Shown here piece after piece: positions 8,375-17,034 of a DNA stretch of 64,000 bases. Where the stretch lies: positions 223,775-287,774 of the forward strand of contig NKJC01000006.1 in assembly GCA_002256435.1 (NCBI GenBank), read 5' to 3'. The notes beneath the pieces are model-generated. The model did not search any database and was not told the origin of the DNA. It worked only from the letters and a program-made list of their open reading frames with translations. The DNA is from Chitinophagaceae bacterium BSSC1 (lineage in GTDB: Bacteria; Bacteroidota; Bacteroidia; Chitinophagales; Chitinophagaceae). Numbering within the stretch: the stretch's first letter is position 1; each line of letters starts with the position of its first letter. The translations under genes and the position numbers were made by a program.

Positions 8375-10255
8375 TTAATCCAAATTATAGGGTAATTCCA
8401 AACTGATTTTTGTATACTTTCCTATCTCACTATCTATATGAAGCGTTCCCTTATGCTGTTCTATAAAATATTTAACTACCACCAAGCCTAATCCCGTACC
8501 CTCTATTTTATCAACATTGGTTCCACGGGAAAATGGCTGAAACAGTTTTTTCTGATCTTCTGCACTAATTCCAATTCCTTGATCTTCTACCACTATTTGA
8601 CATTTCTTTTTCAGAAACCGGATAGTTAATATTGGGGCAGACTTTCCTTCAGAATACTTGAAAGCATTGCTTAGCAAATTGTTTACAATATGAAACATCA
8701 TCCTTTTATCAAAATGAATGTCAACTGGTATTCCTACCACCATAAACTCAATGCTTCTCTTGTCTTTCCAAGGTTGATAATGTTCTTTGATCAAATCTTC
8801 TAGAAAACTAACAACAGAGAGTTCTTCAATTTGCAATTGGAATTTGCCAGATTCTACTTTGCTCACAAATAAGAATTCATTGAGCAGGTTGGTCATTCCA
8901 TCTATTTGGTGCATGACCGTATTGGTATAACGTTCTATTCCAGAGACCCTAAAATGTTGCAATCGCATCATCAATAATTCCGTATTGGACAATATCACAG
9001 AAAGTGGGGTTCGCAATTCATGCGATACCATGTTCATGAAATTGGTTTTCAATTCATTCAAATACTTTTCCCTAGCCAAGTTTTTCTTGAACTCTTCCTC
9101 TATCCTAACTTGTTCAGTAATGTCTGTGAAAAAAACTATTATTCGGGGTGAATTCCAATCTTTTTGAATGAATTTGGCAAACTGATATTTCAAGTTCACT
9201 TTATTTCCTTGCTTGGTATTAATGGTCAATTCTCTGCTGCCCACCATATGCTTTTCATTTTTAAAATAAAAGCTAATGGCATTTATAAAAGACTTTTTAC
9301 CAACACTGATAATGTTCTCTAAATTTAAATAACCTACTTCTGGCAATTCATGCCCAGTTACACTGGTCCATTTTGAATTAACAAAATGAACATTTTTATC
9401 CGCATCCATGGTTAAGACTAACTCATTGCTATGTTCAATCATAGAAAGAAACAAAGCATGGCTCTGGGCTAATTCAATTTCAGATTGACGCATTCTGGTA
9501 ATATCAATACCATAGCCAATCATACTGACAAATTTATCATCCTCAAATACTGGATAAAACTTTCTTAAGGTATGTGTATCTCCATGAACAGCAGAATGAT
9601 TTGTCTCTTCTAACTCAACACTTTTTTTGGTCTCAAACGCTTGATTAAATGCCCACCTTCTTTTAACGGCAAAATCAACTGGCAGTTGCTTATAATTTGC
9701 GTAGTCAAAATCGTCTTTCCCAATAATCCACTTACTCATTGCAGTAGATTTAACACCTACTTTATTGACAAACTCGTATTGATGTTCTTTGTTAAAAATG
9801 GCTATGTCTGCCGGTATATTATTTAAAAGGTTTTCAAAAAAGTTTTTTTGACTGGTCATAGCATCCAAAGATGTTACCAGTGAAGAAACGTTTTTATATA
9901 CCCACAAATGCCCCTTGGTTTCCTCGGAATTGAAAAATTGATAGTCACGCAAAATGGACAATCCATCAGCAAAAGACAATTGCTCATCTATTACATTTTC
10001 TGCTTGCTCATAGATTTGAGCAATCCGTTGAACAAATTGCTCTGGGTCTTTAAAATATTGTTTGCTTTCCTGGGCTGCATTAGAACAATCCATCCCAACC
10101 AAAAATTCAGGCGCTACAGGAATATGAAAAAGTTCACAGAAATAATGGTTCACATAAACAATTTTGTGATCGAATGACTCAAACAAGAGTGCATCCGAAA
10201 TTCTGTCCAATATATTTTTGAACAGCATAGATTGTTTATGGGGGTTATTATCCAT
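8375..10255 (-). CDS. Cytoplasmic PAS histidine kinase
   Basis: This is a sensor kinase of about 626 residues without membrane helices. The longest frame uses a TTG at 10279; the ATG at 10255 avoids overlap with the upstream receiver gene and is preferred. There are three PAS-like domains (roughly residues 17-127, 142-254 and 267-382). HisKA follows with the intact H-box VSHELRTPL (His412). The HATPase domain has N-box NNLLSNAFKYS, G1 EDQGIGIS and G2 GTGLGL. It is the only complete kinase in this six-gene cluster, so it probably supplies phosphate to the CheY-like protein, the receiver hybrid and the receiver-AraC regulator; that wiring is inference. The signal is unknown. Confidence 0.92.
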   Translation of the reverse strand: MDNNPHKQSMLFKNILDRISDALLFESFDHKIVYVNHYFCELFHIPVAPEFLVGMDCSNAAQESKQYFKDPEQFVQRIAQIYEQAENVIDEQLSFADGLSILRDYQFFNSEETKGHLWVYKNVSSLVTSLDAMTSQKNFFENLLNNIPADIAIFNKEHQYEFVNKVGVKSTAMSKWIIGKDDFDYANYKQLPVDFAVKRRWAFNQAFETKKSVELEETNHSAVHGDTHTLRKFYPVFEDDKFVSMIGYGIDITRMRQSEIELAQSHALFLSMIEHSNELVLTMDADKNVHFVNSKWTSVTGHELPEVGYLNLENIISVGKKSFINAISFYFKNEKHMVGSRELTINTKQGNKVNLKYQFAKFIQKDWNSPRIIVFFTDITEQVRIEEEFKKNLAREKYLNELKTNFMNMVSHELRTPLSVILSNTELLMMRLQHFRVSGIERYTNTVMHQIDGMTNLLNEFLFVSKVESGKFQLQIEELSVVSFLEDLIKEHYQPWKDKRSIEFMVVGIPVDIHFDKRMMFHIVNNLLSNAFKYSEGKSAPILTIRFLKKKCQIVVEDQGIGISAEDQKKLFQPFSRGTNVDKIEGTGLGLVVVKYFIEQHKGTLHIDSEIGKYTKISLELPYNLD

Positions 10256-10265
10256 TAATATACTT

Positions 10266-10679
10266 CTAATTTCCAGCAATACAAGACTGTACTTTTTCTA
10301 AGAGTTGGGTCTTATCAACAGGTTTTTCTAAATAATAATCGCACAATTCTAAACGGCCTTCGTCTTTAGAATTGTCAAAGTGCATAGCAGAAATGCAGAT
10401 TGTTTTCACTTTGCCATATTTTTTGGGGTCTTTGGCTAACAGTTCTAATACTTCAAACCCATCCATATCTGGCATATTCAAATCAAGCAACAGAATTGTC
10501 TGCTTCTCTAAATCCGCATTGATAACTGAAATGGCTTCTTCACCGTTCTCTGCAAAATTAAAGTTTATATATCTGCCCTTTAGCATGAAGTGAATAATAT
10601 ATTGATTTATTTTATTGTCATCCGCAATCACAAATCTGATAGTATCCATTTGATTTTCAGTATTTAACAGCTGCTCCAT
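10266..10679 (-). CDS. Stand-alone CheY-like receiver protein
   Basis: This is a 137-residue receiver domain with no output domain. The acidic pair lies at residues 20-21, the phospho-acceptor is Asp66 in LLLDLNMP, a Ser of the switch lies in ICISAMH, and Lys119 lies in LEKP. An alternative start at Met11 would remove a ten-residue leader. It is the first gene of the signalling cluster and ends 10 bases before the kinase start. Such proteins act either as single-domain response regulators or as phosphate shuttles. No promoter can be named with confidence in the upstream region. Confidence 0.9.
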   Translation of the reverse strand: MEQLLNTENQMDTIRFVIADDNKINQYIIHFMLKGRYINFNFAENGEEAISVINADLEKQTILLLDLNMPDMDGFEVLELLAKDPKKYGKVKTICISAMHFDNSKDEGRLELCDYYLEKPVDKTQLLEKVQSCIAGN

Positions 10680-11261
10680 AATTTAAATTTGTCAGTAAAT
10701 CCCGGGCTCTTACTACAAGCATTCTGAGGCTTTTACTGCAATTAATCCAAGAAAAAAATAAAAGCAATTCGTTAAACAAAATATTAATCTAGATTAAAAT
10801 AAGCATTCCCTCATTCGTGATAGCATTATGCAGAAATTGTCATTTAGACTGACGAATTTGTGCTATTTCAATGTTCTAACACGAATGTTAGTTTTGCTTT
10901 TTGTTTAATAATTTACCCTTTTTTCATCTAAAAGCCTAACAATTCTGCTGAAATGGGTGAAAGGGAAATAAAATCGGCTGAAAATGTAGCAAAAAGGCCC
11001 CTTGCTAGCTATTGCGGCAAATACTGCCCTTTGACCAAATATTGCTACAAATATTGCAGTGCCTCTCTTATTAAATGCTTGATTCTAGGCATGGTTTGAT
11101 AACTGTAAATAGGAAATTTATGGAAACAGAAAAACATGAACGCTTTTATCATCATCTATGTAGGATTTGCTTGCATTTTGCTTTTTGTTTCTTCCAAAAT
11201 GCGCAAAAAAGACAGTACATTCTTCTAGAATTACTACAAATCACTACATCAAAAAAATCTG
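10680..11261. other. 580-base gap, mostly non-coding, with a pair of direct repeats
   Basis: This AT-rich stretch separates the signalling cluster from the papain-like peptidase. Two imperfect 19-base direct repeats with core TATTGCnnCAAATAnTGC lie at 11009-11027 and 11039-11057, 30 bases apart; they could be a tandem regulator site. A 30-codon frame with a hydrophobic core follows at 11136. The longer plus-strand frame at 11075 overlaps the peptidase gene and has no protein-like features. I see no RNA gene. Confidence 0.4.
11136..11228 (+). CDS. Possible 30-residue single-helix membrane peptide
   Basis: A short frame beginning at ATG 11136 encodes a peptide with about 19 hydrophobic residues from Ala3 to Ser20, followed by a charged tail with KMRKKD. 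This gives the layout of a single-span small membrane protein with a cytoplasmic basic end. It starts 79 bases after a pair of direct repeats that could be regulatory. No homologue comes to mind, and a frame this short can arise by chance. The opposite strand is not coding here, so it does not conflict with another gene. Confidence 0.25.
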   Translation: MNAFIIIYVGFACILLFVSSKMRKKDSTFF

Positions 11262-12041
11262 TTACAGGCTTCCATCTTCTACCAATCGGATGGTCCAAAA
11301 GTCATCTGCATAATTTGGGTGGCTGATATAGTCAAATGGCATCCAAGCATAGCCATTTTTGCCCCAAGACTCCCCCCAAGAATTTCTAATTAAGCAACGT
11401 TTTTTTGCTTGATCATAACCAACCGCCATCACTGCATGCCCTCCAATCCTGCTTTCATCTTTTTGGGGCATGGGAATAACCGCATTTTTACCCATTGACC
11501 AAAAACTTTCATACACGGAAAATCCAAATACAAATGGAAACCCCTCGGCTAAACAGTTTTGCAATTGGGTGATCTTCCAATTTTCTAGCCGCATGTATTG
11601 TAACACTTGATTTTTCAGGGCTTTTTTATACAAAGAGACAGGTGGTTTTTGTGTAAATTGATCAATCAAATAGGGCCAATCAGATTCTGGACATACGCCA
11701 TCTCTGTTCAAGGATTTAATGCCATCGCGGATAAACGCACCACTATCTGAACGCTCAGTTTGAATTTGCACTCGCTCATTGTAATAAATAAATAATCTAG
11801 AGGGAATAAAATTAGCAATCTGTTGTTTCATTTGCCCAAATTGAAACGCAGCACCTAGTGCATTGGCTGTGCAGGAGCCAAGACTACCTTGATCATAGAC
11901 TATTGGACACTGTTTACGCAAGTCTACGCTTTCCGGAAGCTTGCGCGATATCTTTCTAACTGTTGCATATAACAAATCACGGTGATCTGGCAGGTCAGGC
12001 AACCAGCCAAACTGAAAGCCCCTTTTAGATGGCATAGACAT
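11262..12041 (-). CDS. C1A (papain-like) cysteine peptidase without signal peptide
   Basis: This is a peptidase of about 259 residues. The longest frame uses a TTG at 12077; the ATG at 12041 is preferred and leaves a leader containing inverted repeats. The oxyanion Gln and catalytic Cys lie in DQGSLGSCTANA, the catalytic His in GGHAVMAVGYD, and the Asn in RNSWGESWG, all in family order. The propeptide region is very short and no secretion signal is seen, so it is probably intracellular or exported by another route. Bacterial C1A proteins of this type often have no known substrate. The Cys-Ala-Asn triplet after SLGSCT is typical of the bacterial and archaeal branch. Confidence 0.85.
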   Translation of the reverse strand: MSMPSKRGFQFGWLPDLPDHRDLLYATVRKISRKLPESVDLRKQCPIVYDQGSLGSCTANALGAAFQFGQMKQQIANFIPSRLFIYYNERVQIQTERSDSGAFIRDGIKSLNRDGVCPESDWPYLIDQFTQKPPVSLYKKALKNQVLQYMRLENWKITQLQNCLAEGFPFVFGFSVYESFWSMGKNAVIPMPQKDESRIGGHAVMAVGYDQAKKRCLIRNSWGESWGKNGYAWMPFDYISHPNYADDFWTIRLVEDGSL

Positions 12042-12096
12042 ATAATAATTGTTTGATGACCAATCAAGTAGGGGCAAAAAAAAAACAACACAAAAA

Positions 12097-12109
12097 CCGG
12101 GGGGAGATT
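12097..12109 (-). repeat. Leader motif shared with the membrane PAS sensor gene, copy 2
   Basis: AATCTCCCCCCGG on the minus strand, 56 bases upstream of the peptidase ATG at 12041. It is identical to 6425-6437. Confidence 0.4.
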
Positions 12110-12153
12110 GATGTTGTTTCTAAAACTGCAATGTTTCTACAAACATATCTGAT

Positions 12154-12169
12154 TGTTGTTGCAACAACA
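12154..12169. promoter_or_regulatory. 16-base perfect palindrome upstream of the peptidase gene
   Basis: TGTTGTTG is followed directly by its complement CAACAACA. It lies 113 bases upstream of the peptidase start and is a candidate binding site for a dimeric regulator. Confidence 0.4.
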
Positions 12170-12172
12170 TCA

Positions 12173-12227
12173 GTGATTTCACCGAATTTTTTCTGTTTTT
12201 TAACGCCTATTTTCACGGTGAAATCAC
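12173..12227. promoter_or_regulatory. 12-base perfect inverted repeat with 31-base spacer
   Basis: GTGATTTCACCG (12173-12184) and CGGTGAAATCAC (12216-12227) are exact reverse complements. They lie just upstream of the 16-base palindrome, between the peptidase and TldD genes. They could be operator half sites or a long-loop hairpin. There is no T run, so a terminator is unlikely. Confidence 0.45.
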
Positions 12228-12293
12228 CGACTCCTCCTTAGAATGGCTATTTCTTTTGAGCCAATAAAAACAAAGGCAAATGGGGTGAATCAA

Positions 12294-12328
12294 CAAAAAA
12301 ACCGCCACAATTAACTTGTGGCGGTTTT
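12294..12328 (-). terminator. Terminator after the third TldD gene, possibly bidirectional
   Basis: CCGCCACAA (12302-12310) and TTGTGGCGG (12316-12324) form a perfect 9-pair stem with a 5-base loop. An A run precedes and a T run follows it on the plus strand, so it can work on both strands. On the minus strand it lies 22 bases after the stop at 12346. Confidence 0.85.
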
Positions 12329-12345
12329 CAGTTTGAATGCATACA

Positions 12346-13968
12346 TTAAATATTTCTACCCGTATTAATAATGCTGACGCCCTTGAACTTAGTAGTAGAA
12401 CAACCATGAGACACCGCACTTACCTGCCCAGGCTGCCCCTTTCCGTCAAAGAAAGAGCCGCCAAGGCGATAGTCTTGTTCTCCAGCAATGGCAGAACAAG
12501 CATTCCAGAATTCTTGGGTATTTGCCTGATAGGCTGCGTCTTTTACAAGACCCGCAATCTGTCCATTTTTAATTTCAAATGCCAATTGACCACTGAACTG
12601 AAAATTGTAGCGTTGCTGGTCAATAGAATAAGAATTACGACCAAACATATAAATACCCTTCTCGGTATTCTTGATCATATCGGCCACTTTTAATCCCTCC
12701 TTATTGGGTTGTAAAGACACATTTGGCATACGCTGGAATTGAAAATTTTTCCAATTGTCTGCATAAGAACAACCTTGAGAAGCATTTAAGCCAAGCATAT
12801 GGGCTTGGTCTCTGGTTACTTGGTAATTGACAAGTACGCCATTTTTAATAATATCCCACTCACCGCATTGAACCCCCTCGTCATCATAGCCAACAGCGCC
12901 TAGGGAGCCCTTCTGGGTCTTATCCCCTTTAAAATGAACTATCTCACTACCAAATTTAAAATTGCCCGCTTTCCATTTGTCTAGCGTTAAGAAACTAGTA
13001 CCCGCATAATTGGCTTCATAGCCCAATACCCTATCCAATTCTGTAGGGTGACCTACAGATTCATGAATGGTTAAAAACAGATTGGTAGGATCTAGGATCA
13101 AATCATATTTACCAGGCTCTACTGGTCTAGCTTTGATTTTTTCTGCCACTTGTGCACTGGCCAAACGCATATCGGCTAGAATATCATATCGGTTTCTATA
13201 GAGTTTGAAAATACCATCTATCTCTTCCTTTTTATCTGGAATCAGATACTCATAGCCCATCCCCATAGGGCTACTCAATGCATTGCGCGTTTGGAATTTT
13301 CCTGAACCGGCTTCTATTTTGGTAACAGTAAAGGTTGGCCAAATTCTATGTATGTCTTGGTCAATATAAGAGCCTTCAGTAGAGGCAAAATATTTTTGCT
13401 CATTGATACAGAACAAAGAGCTATTTACAAAATTCACACCGGATTGCAAAGCAATATCATTGGCTTGCAACAAGAGGTCAACTTTGTCTTTCAAAGGCAC
13501 GTCAAAAGCGTTTTGTAAAATGGGTGTTTTCCAACTCACTTGTCCGTAACCCTTTTGTGGAGCCAGTTTCAGCGGCTCTTCTAACAAAGGTGCGTTGAAT
13601 TTGGCAATCTGTACTGCCAATGCTGCAGTTTTAGCAATGCTATCCGGTGTCATGTTATCCGTACTAGCAAATCCCCAACTACCATTGGCAATGACCCTAA
13701 TGCCCATACCATAAGATTCTGTGTTGGCAATATTGTCAACGCGTTTCTCACGGGTATTGATAGACTGATTCAAATATCTACCAATGCGCACGTCTACATA
13801 ACTAGCCCCTTTGCTGGTTGCTGCATTTAAAGCAATATCTGCTAACCGCTTTTTGAGCGCTAAGTCTGCAGGTTGTAATAAGTCTTCTGCTGCCAAGAGT
13901 TTTGCAGGACCTATTAGACCTGCACCAGCTGTCAATCCTGACAAGTATAAAAAGTCTCTTCTTTTCAA
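12346..13968 (-). CDS. tldD: TldD-family metallopeptidase, copy D1, predicted Tat export
   Basis: This 540-residue protein is one half of the TldD/TldE type of heterodimeric zinc peptidase. The N-terminus MKRRDFLYLSG plus a hydrophobic stretch looks like a Tat signal. The zinc motif HESVGH (His302, Glu303, His307) is intact. Near the C-terminus, where E. coli TldD has the ligand-bearing CGK segment, this protein reads FFDGKGQPGQ, with Asp at the Cys place; SHGC follows 10 residues later. It is the last gene of a five-gene array and is separated from the preceding TldE by a 64-base gap containing a terminator, so it may have its own promoter. Confidence 0.9.
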   Translation of the reverse strand: MKRRDFLYLSGLTAGAGLIGPAKLLAAEDLLQPADLALKKRLADIALNAATSKGASYVDVRIGRYLNQSINTREKRVDNIANTESYGMGIRVIANGSWGFASTDNMTPDSIAKTAALAVQIAKFNAPLLEEPLKLAPQKGYGQVSWKTPILQNAFDVPLKDKVDLLLQANDIALQSGVNFVNSSLFCINEQKYFASTEGSYIDQDIHRIWPTFTVTKIEAGSGKFQTRNALSSPMGMGYEYLIPDKKEEIDGIFKLYRNRYDILADMRLASAQVAEKIKARPVEPGKYDLILDPTNLFLTIHESVGHPTELDRVLGYEANYAGTSFLTLDKWKAGNFKFGSEIVHFKGDKTQKGSLGAVGYDDEGVQCGEWDIIKNGVLVNYQVTRDQAHMLGLNASQGCSYADNWKNFQFQRMPNVSLQPNKEGLKVADMIKNTEKGIYMFGRNSYSIDQQRYNFQFSGQLAFEIKNGQIAGLVKDAAYQANTQEFWNACSAIAGEQDYRLGGSFFDGKGQPGQVSAVSHGCSTTKFKGVSIINTGRNI

Positions 13969-14002
13969 TTCAATACATTTAAAATGAACAATCTTTTACC
14001 AA

Positions 14003-14024
14003 GAAAAGACCCCGAAGGGTCTTT
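14003..14024 (-). terminator. Terminator-like hairpin between TldE1 and TldD1
   Basis: AAAAGACCC (14003-14011), loop CGAA, GGGTCTTTT (14016-14024): a perfect 9-pair stem with a stable tetraloop. It lies nine bases after the TldE1 stop. The T tract is part of the stem on both strands, so termination may be partial. Confidence 0.65.
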
Positions 14025-14032
14025 TGCATGTA

Positions 14033-15367
14033 TTAAACAGCGTCTGAAAGTGAGGTAAATGTAAAGTCTCTGATCTTCATTGGAGGAATCAGGTAACTTC
14101 TATTTGATTCAATGCTGATGCTTCTTTCAGCCTTGCCCAATGCTTCTACATTGTTTAGCATAATCACAGGGCTTTCATTAAACCTCAAGTTCTTAATAGG
14201 ATATTTGATTTGTCCGTTTTCTATGTAAAAAGTTCCGTCTCTTGTAAGACCTGTTAATAATAATGACTGAGCATCTACCAAACGGATATACCAAAGTTTA
14301 GAAACCAAGATTCCGCGTTCGGTACTTTTGATTAACTCTTCTAATGAGGCTGTTCCGCCTTCCATGATAATATTGCTAGCAAAAGGACCTGCCGCTACAT
14401 TTTTCTTTTGCGCCCAGAACTGAGAATAGCTCAGGTTTTTCACCACGCCTTTTTCAATCCAGTTAACTCTATCAAGCGCAAAGCCTTCAGGGTTCCAAGT
14501 TGCATCTGGTAATTCAGGATGAAAGGGATCAGAATAGATGGTTACTTTTTCATCCATCAATTGTTCACCAATTCTATTGCCACCACCGGGTTTGCTCATA
14601 AAACTTCTGCCTTCATCTGCTGTTCTTGCGTCAAATCCACGGAACATATTTTCCAACATATAAGTTGCCGCAACTGGTTCCAAAATCACCGTGTATTTAC
14701 CCGGCTCAATGGCTTTGGCGTTGGCCGATCCGTTGGCTTTTTGAGCTGCAATTCTAGTAGCAGCAGCAGTGTCTAATTTGTTTACGTCATTAAATCCACG
14801 TGCTGCATAGCCTGATCCAGTTCCTTCTTGGTTACGCGTAGTCACAGAAAAAATTACATCGGTTCCTTTGTTATAACCAAAGAATCCTTTGCTATTCATC
14901 ACGGCTACAAAACTGGTTCTGTTTTCAATATAGCCCGCAGATTCTAACTTGTTGTCTTTAGAAACTTTTATGCTTTTTGCAACTGCTTCTGCCCTAGTAT
15001 CAGGTTGAATGGCTGCAGTAGCAGGAATAAAAGACTTGGATTCTTTGTAGTCAACAGGACCACGCATGGGCATGTACTCCGGATTTTCTGGAGAAAGTTT
15101 TGCCAATTCTTCTGCGCGCTGTACCACTTTTTTCAAAGAAGCGTCGTCAAATTCATTAATGGTAGCAGTGCCCGATTTTTTGCCATACACGGAACGAATA
15201 GCCAGTGTAAGTGTATTGGTATCACCTGCTGTAGATACCGCGTTACGTGCGTAACGAATATTACCACCTTCTACACCACTAAGCGATACTTCGCATTCGT
15301 CTGCGGTGGAATAAGCCAGTACTTTTTTCAAAAGGGCTTGTGCGTCTTCTTTATTGAGTATTGCCAT
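14033..15367 (-). CDS. tldE: TldE/PmbA-like protein, copy E1
   Basis: This is a 444-residue partner subunit of the TldD/TldE peptidase. It has the family fold signatures (YARNAVSTAGD near the N-terminus, EPGKYTVILEP in the middle, GLTRDGTFYIENGQI near the C-terminus) but no HExxxH zinc motif, as expected for the non-catalytic TldE subunit. No signal peptide is visible, unlike the three TldD proteins beside it. It starts four bases after TldD2 ends, so the pair is probably translated together. It is closely similar in length and sequence to copy E2 at 17035, which points to tandem duplication of a D-E unit. Confidence 0.9.
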   Translation of the reverse strand: MAILNKEDAQALLKKVLAYSTADECEVSLSGVEGGNIRYARNAVSTAGDTNTLTLAIRSVYGKKSGTATINEFDDASLKKVVQRAEELAKLSPENPEYMPMRGPVDYKESKSFIPATAAIQPDTRAEAVAKSIKVSKDNKLESAGYIENRTSFVAVMNSKGFFGYNKGTDVIFSVTTRNQEGTGSGYAARGFNDVNKLDTAAATRIAAQKANGSANAKAIEPGKYTVILEPVAATYMLENMFRGFDARTADEGRSFMSKPGGGNRIGEQLMDEKVTIYSDPFHPELPDATWNPEGFALDRVNWIEKGVVKNLSYSQFWAQKKNVAAGPFASNIIMEGGTASLEELIKSTERGILVSKLWYIRLVDAQSLLLTGLTRDGTFYIENGQIKYPIKNLRFNESPVIMLNNVEALGKAERSISIESNRSYLIPPMKIRDFTFTSLSDAV

Positions 15368-15371
15368 GTCT

Positions 15372-17018
15372 TTAGATTTTTCTTGCTGTGTTAATTACGT
15401 TTACTCCGTTAAAACGGGTGGTTGATGAACCGTGTGATACGGCATTGGATTGACCCGGCTGGCCCTTGCCATCATTGAAAGCACCACCTAAACGGTAGTC
15501 CTCTTTATCGGCAATGGCAGTTACGGAATTCCAGAATTCCTGTGTATTAGACTGGTAAGACACGTCTTTGAGCATGCCTACAATTTTACCATTTTTCACT
15601 TCATAGAAACTCTGACCACCAAATTGGAAATTGTAACGCTGTTGATCAATGGAGAAAGAACCATCACCAATAATGTAAATACCTTTCTCTACATTTTTGA
15701 TTAGGTCATCCACGCTTAATTTCTCCTTGCCTGCAGCAAGAGAAACGTTTGGCATTCTTTGAAACTGAACATCGTTCCAACTTTGTGCATAGCAACAACC
15801 ATGACTTTCTTTCATGCCCAGCATATGCGCTTGGTCACGAATGGCTTGAAAATTAACTAGCACACCATCTTTGATAATATCCCATTGTTTGGTTCCAACG
15901 CCTTCGTCATCATAACCCACGGCACCTAGTGAACCATATTGTTTTTTATCAGCTACAATATTTACCAGCTTAGATCCAAAATTGAACTTCTTAGAATTCA
16001 ATTTTTCTAAGGTTAAGAAACTGGTTCCTGCATAGTTGGCTTCATAACCCAATACCCTATCCAATTCAGTTGGGTGTGCTACTGATTCATGAATGGTTAA
16101 CCACAAATGAGAAGGATCCAAGATCAAGTCATACTTACCTGGTTCTACTGACTTGGCTTTGATTTTTTGTTTTACCCCTTCTGTAGCATTGGCTATATCT
16201 TCCATCATATCATAACGGTTCTTATAGCGCGTTACCACACCTTCCACTTTTTCAGCAGGGTTGGCATTCAAATATTCATAACCCATACCAACAGGAGAGC
16301 TCAATGCCTTAATGGATTCAAACTTACCAGAGGCTTGGTCAATTTTGGTCACTGTAAAATTGGGGAACAATCGATGAATGTCTTGGTCAATATAAGAACC
16401 ATCGCTACTAGCAAAATACTTTTGTTCGTTTACTGCAAGGATAGCAGAGTTGACAAAGTTTACACCACCTTTCATAGCTAGTGCATTTGCAGCCAAGAGC
16501 AGGTCTACTTTTTCTTTTACTGGAACTTCAAAAGCATTTTTCTCAATGGGCGTTTTCCAACTCACATCTCCATAACCCTTTTGTGGTGCAAGTTGTACAG
16601 GATTGTCCAAAATTTTAGCGTTGGCTTTGGCTACTGCTACAGCGCGTTCTGCTGTACGGGCAACCCCTTCTTTGGTTACATTATTGCTAGAGGCAAAACC
16701 CCAGCTACCATTGGCAATTACTCTAATACCTACACCAAATGATTCGGTGTTGGCAACGTTTTGTACACGGTTTTCACGCGTCACAACAAATTGGTTTAGG
16801 TAGCGGCCAATTCTAACATCGGTGTAAGTAGCGCCTTTTGCTTTTGCTGCAGAAAGGGCCACATCGGCCAACTGTTTTTTAATGGCTACATCCATGCCCC
16901 CGTTTAAAGCGGCTTCCACTTCAATGGGGGTAGCATGCAACATGGAACGGGGAATCATAAATGCCCCCATGCCCATGGCAGTGTTTCTTAAAAAGTCTTT
17001 TCTATCCAAAATAATCAA
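15372..17018 (-). CDS. tldD: TldD-family metallopeptidase, copy D2
   Basis: This is a 548-residue TldD-like subunit. The N-terminus has LDRKDFLRNTAMGMGAFM followed by Pro-Arg, a Tat-like layout with only one Arg of the pair retained, so export is less certain than for D1. The zinc motif is HESVAH (His310, Glu311, His315). The C-terminal segment reads NDGKGQPGQSNAVSHGSS, again with Asp where a Cys ligand is expected and without the Cys seen in D1. It lies between TldE2 (16 bases upstream) and TldE1 (4 bases downstream). Sequence similarity to D1 and D3 is high over the whole length. Confidence 0.9.
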   Translation of the reverse strand: MIILDRKDFLRNTAMGMGAFMIPRSMLHATPIEVEAALNGGMDVAIKKQLADVALSAAKAKGATYTDVRIGRYLNQFVVTRENRVQNVANTESFGVGIRVIANGSWGFASSNNVTKEGVARTAERAVAVAKANAKILDNPVQLAPQKGYGDVSWKTPIEKNAFEVPVKEKVDLLLAANALAMKGGVNFVNSAILAVNEQKYFASSDGSYIDQDIHRLFPNFTVTKIDQASGKFESIKALSSPVGMGYEYLNANPAEKVEGVVTRYKNRYDMMEDIANATEGVKQKIKAKSVEPGKYDLILDPSHLWLTIHESVAHPTELDRVLGYEANYAGTSFLTLEKLNSKKFNFGSKLVNIVADKKQYGSLGAVGYDDEGVGTKQWDIIKDGVLVNFQAIRDQAHMLGMKESHGCCYAQSWNDVQFQRMPNVSLAAGKEKLSVDDLIKNVEKGIYIIGDGSFSIDQQRYNFQFGGQSFYEVKNGKIVGMLKDVSYQSNTQEFWNSVTAIADKEDYRLGGAFNDGKGQPGQSNAVSHGSSTTRFNGVNVINTARKI

Positions 17019-17034
17019 TTTTACAAATGAATAA

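Noticed and set aside
11075..11326. 83-codon plus-strand frame
   Set aside because: It runs into the peptidase gene on the other strand and has a composition unlike real proteins of this genome.
12213..12419. 68-codon minus-strand frame between the peptidase and TldD1
   Set aside because: It overlaps the end of TldD1, crosses a strong terminator and has no protein-like pattern.
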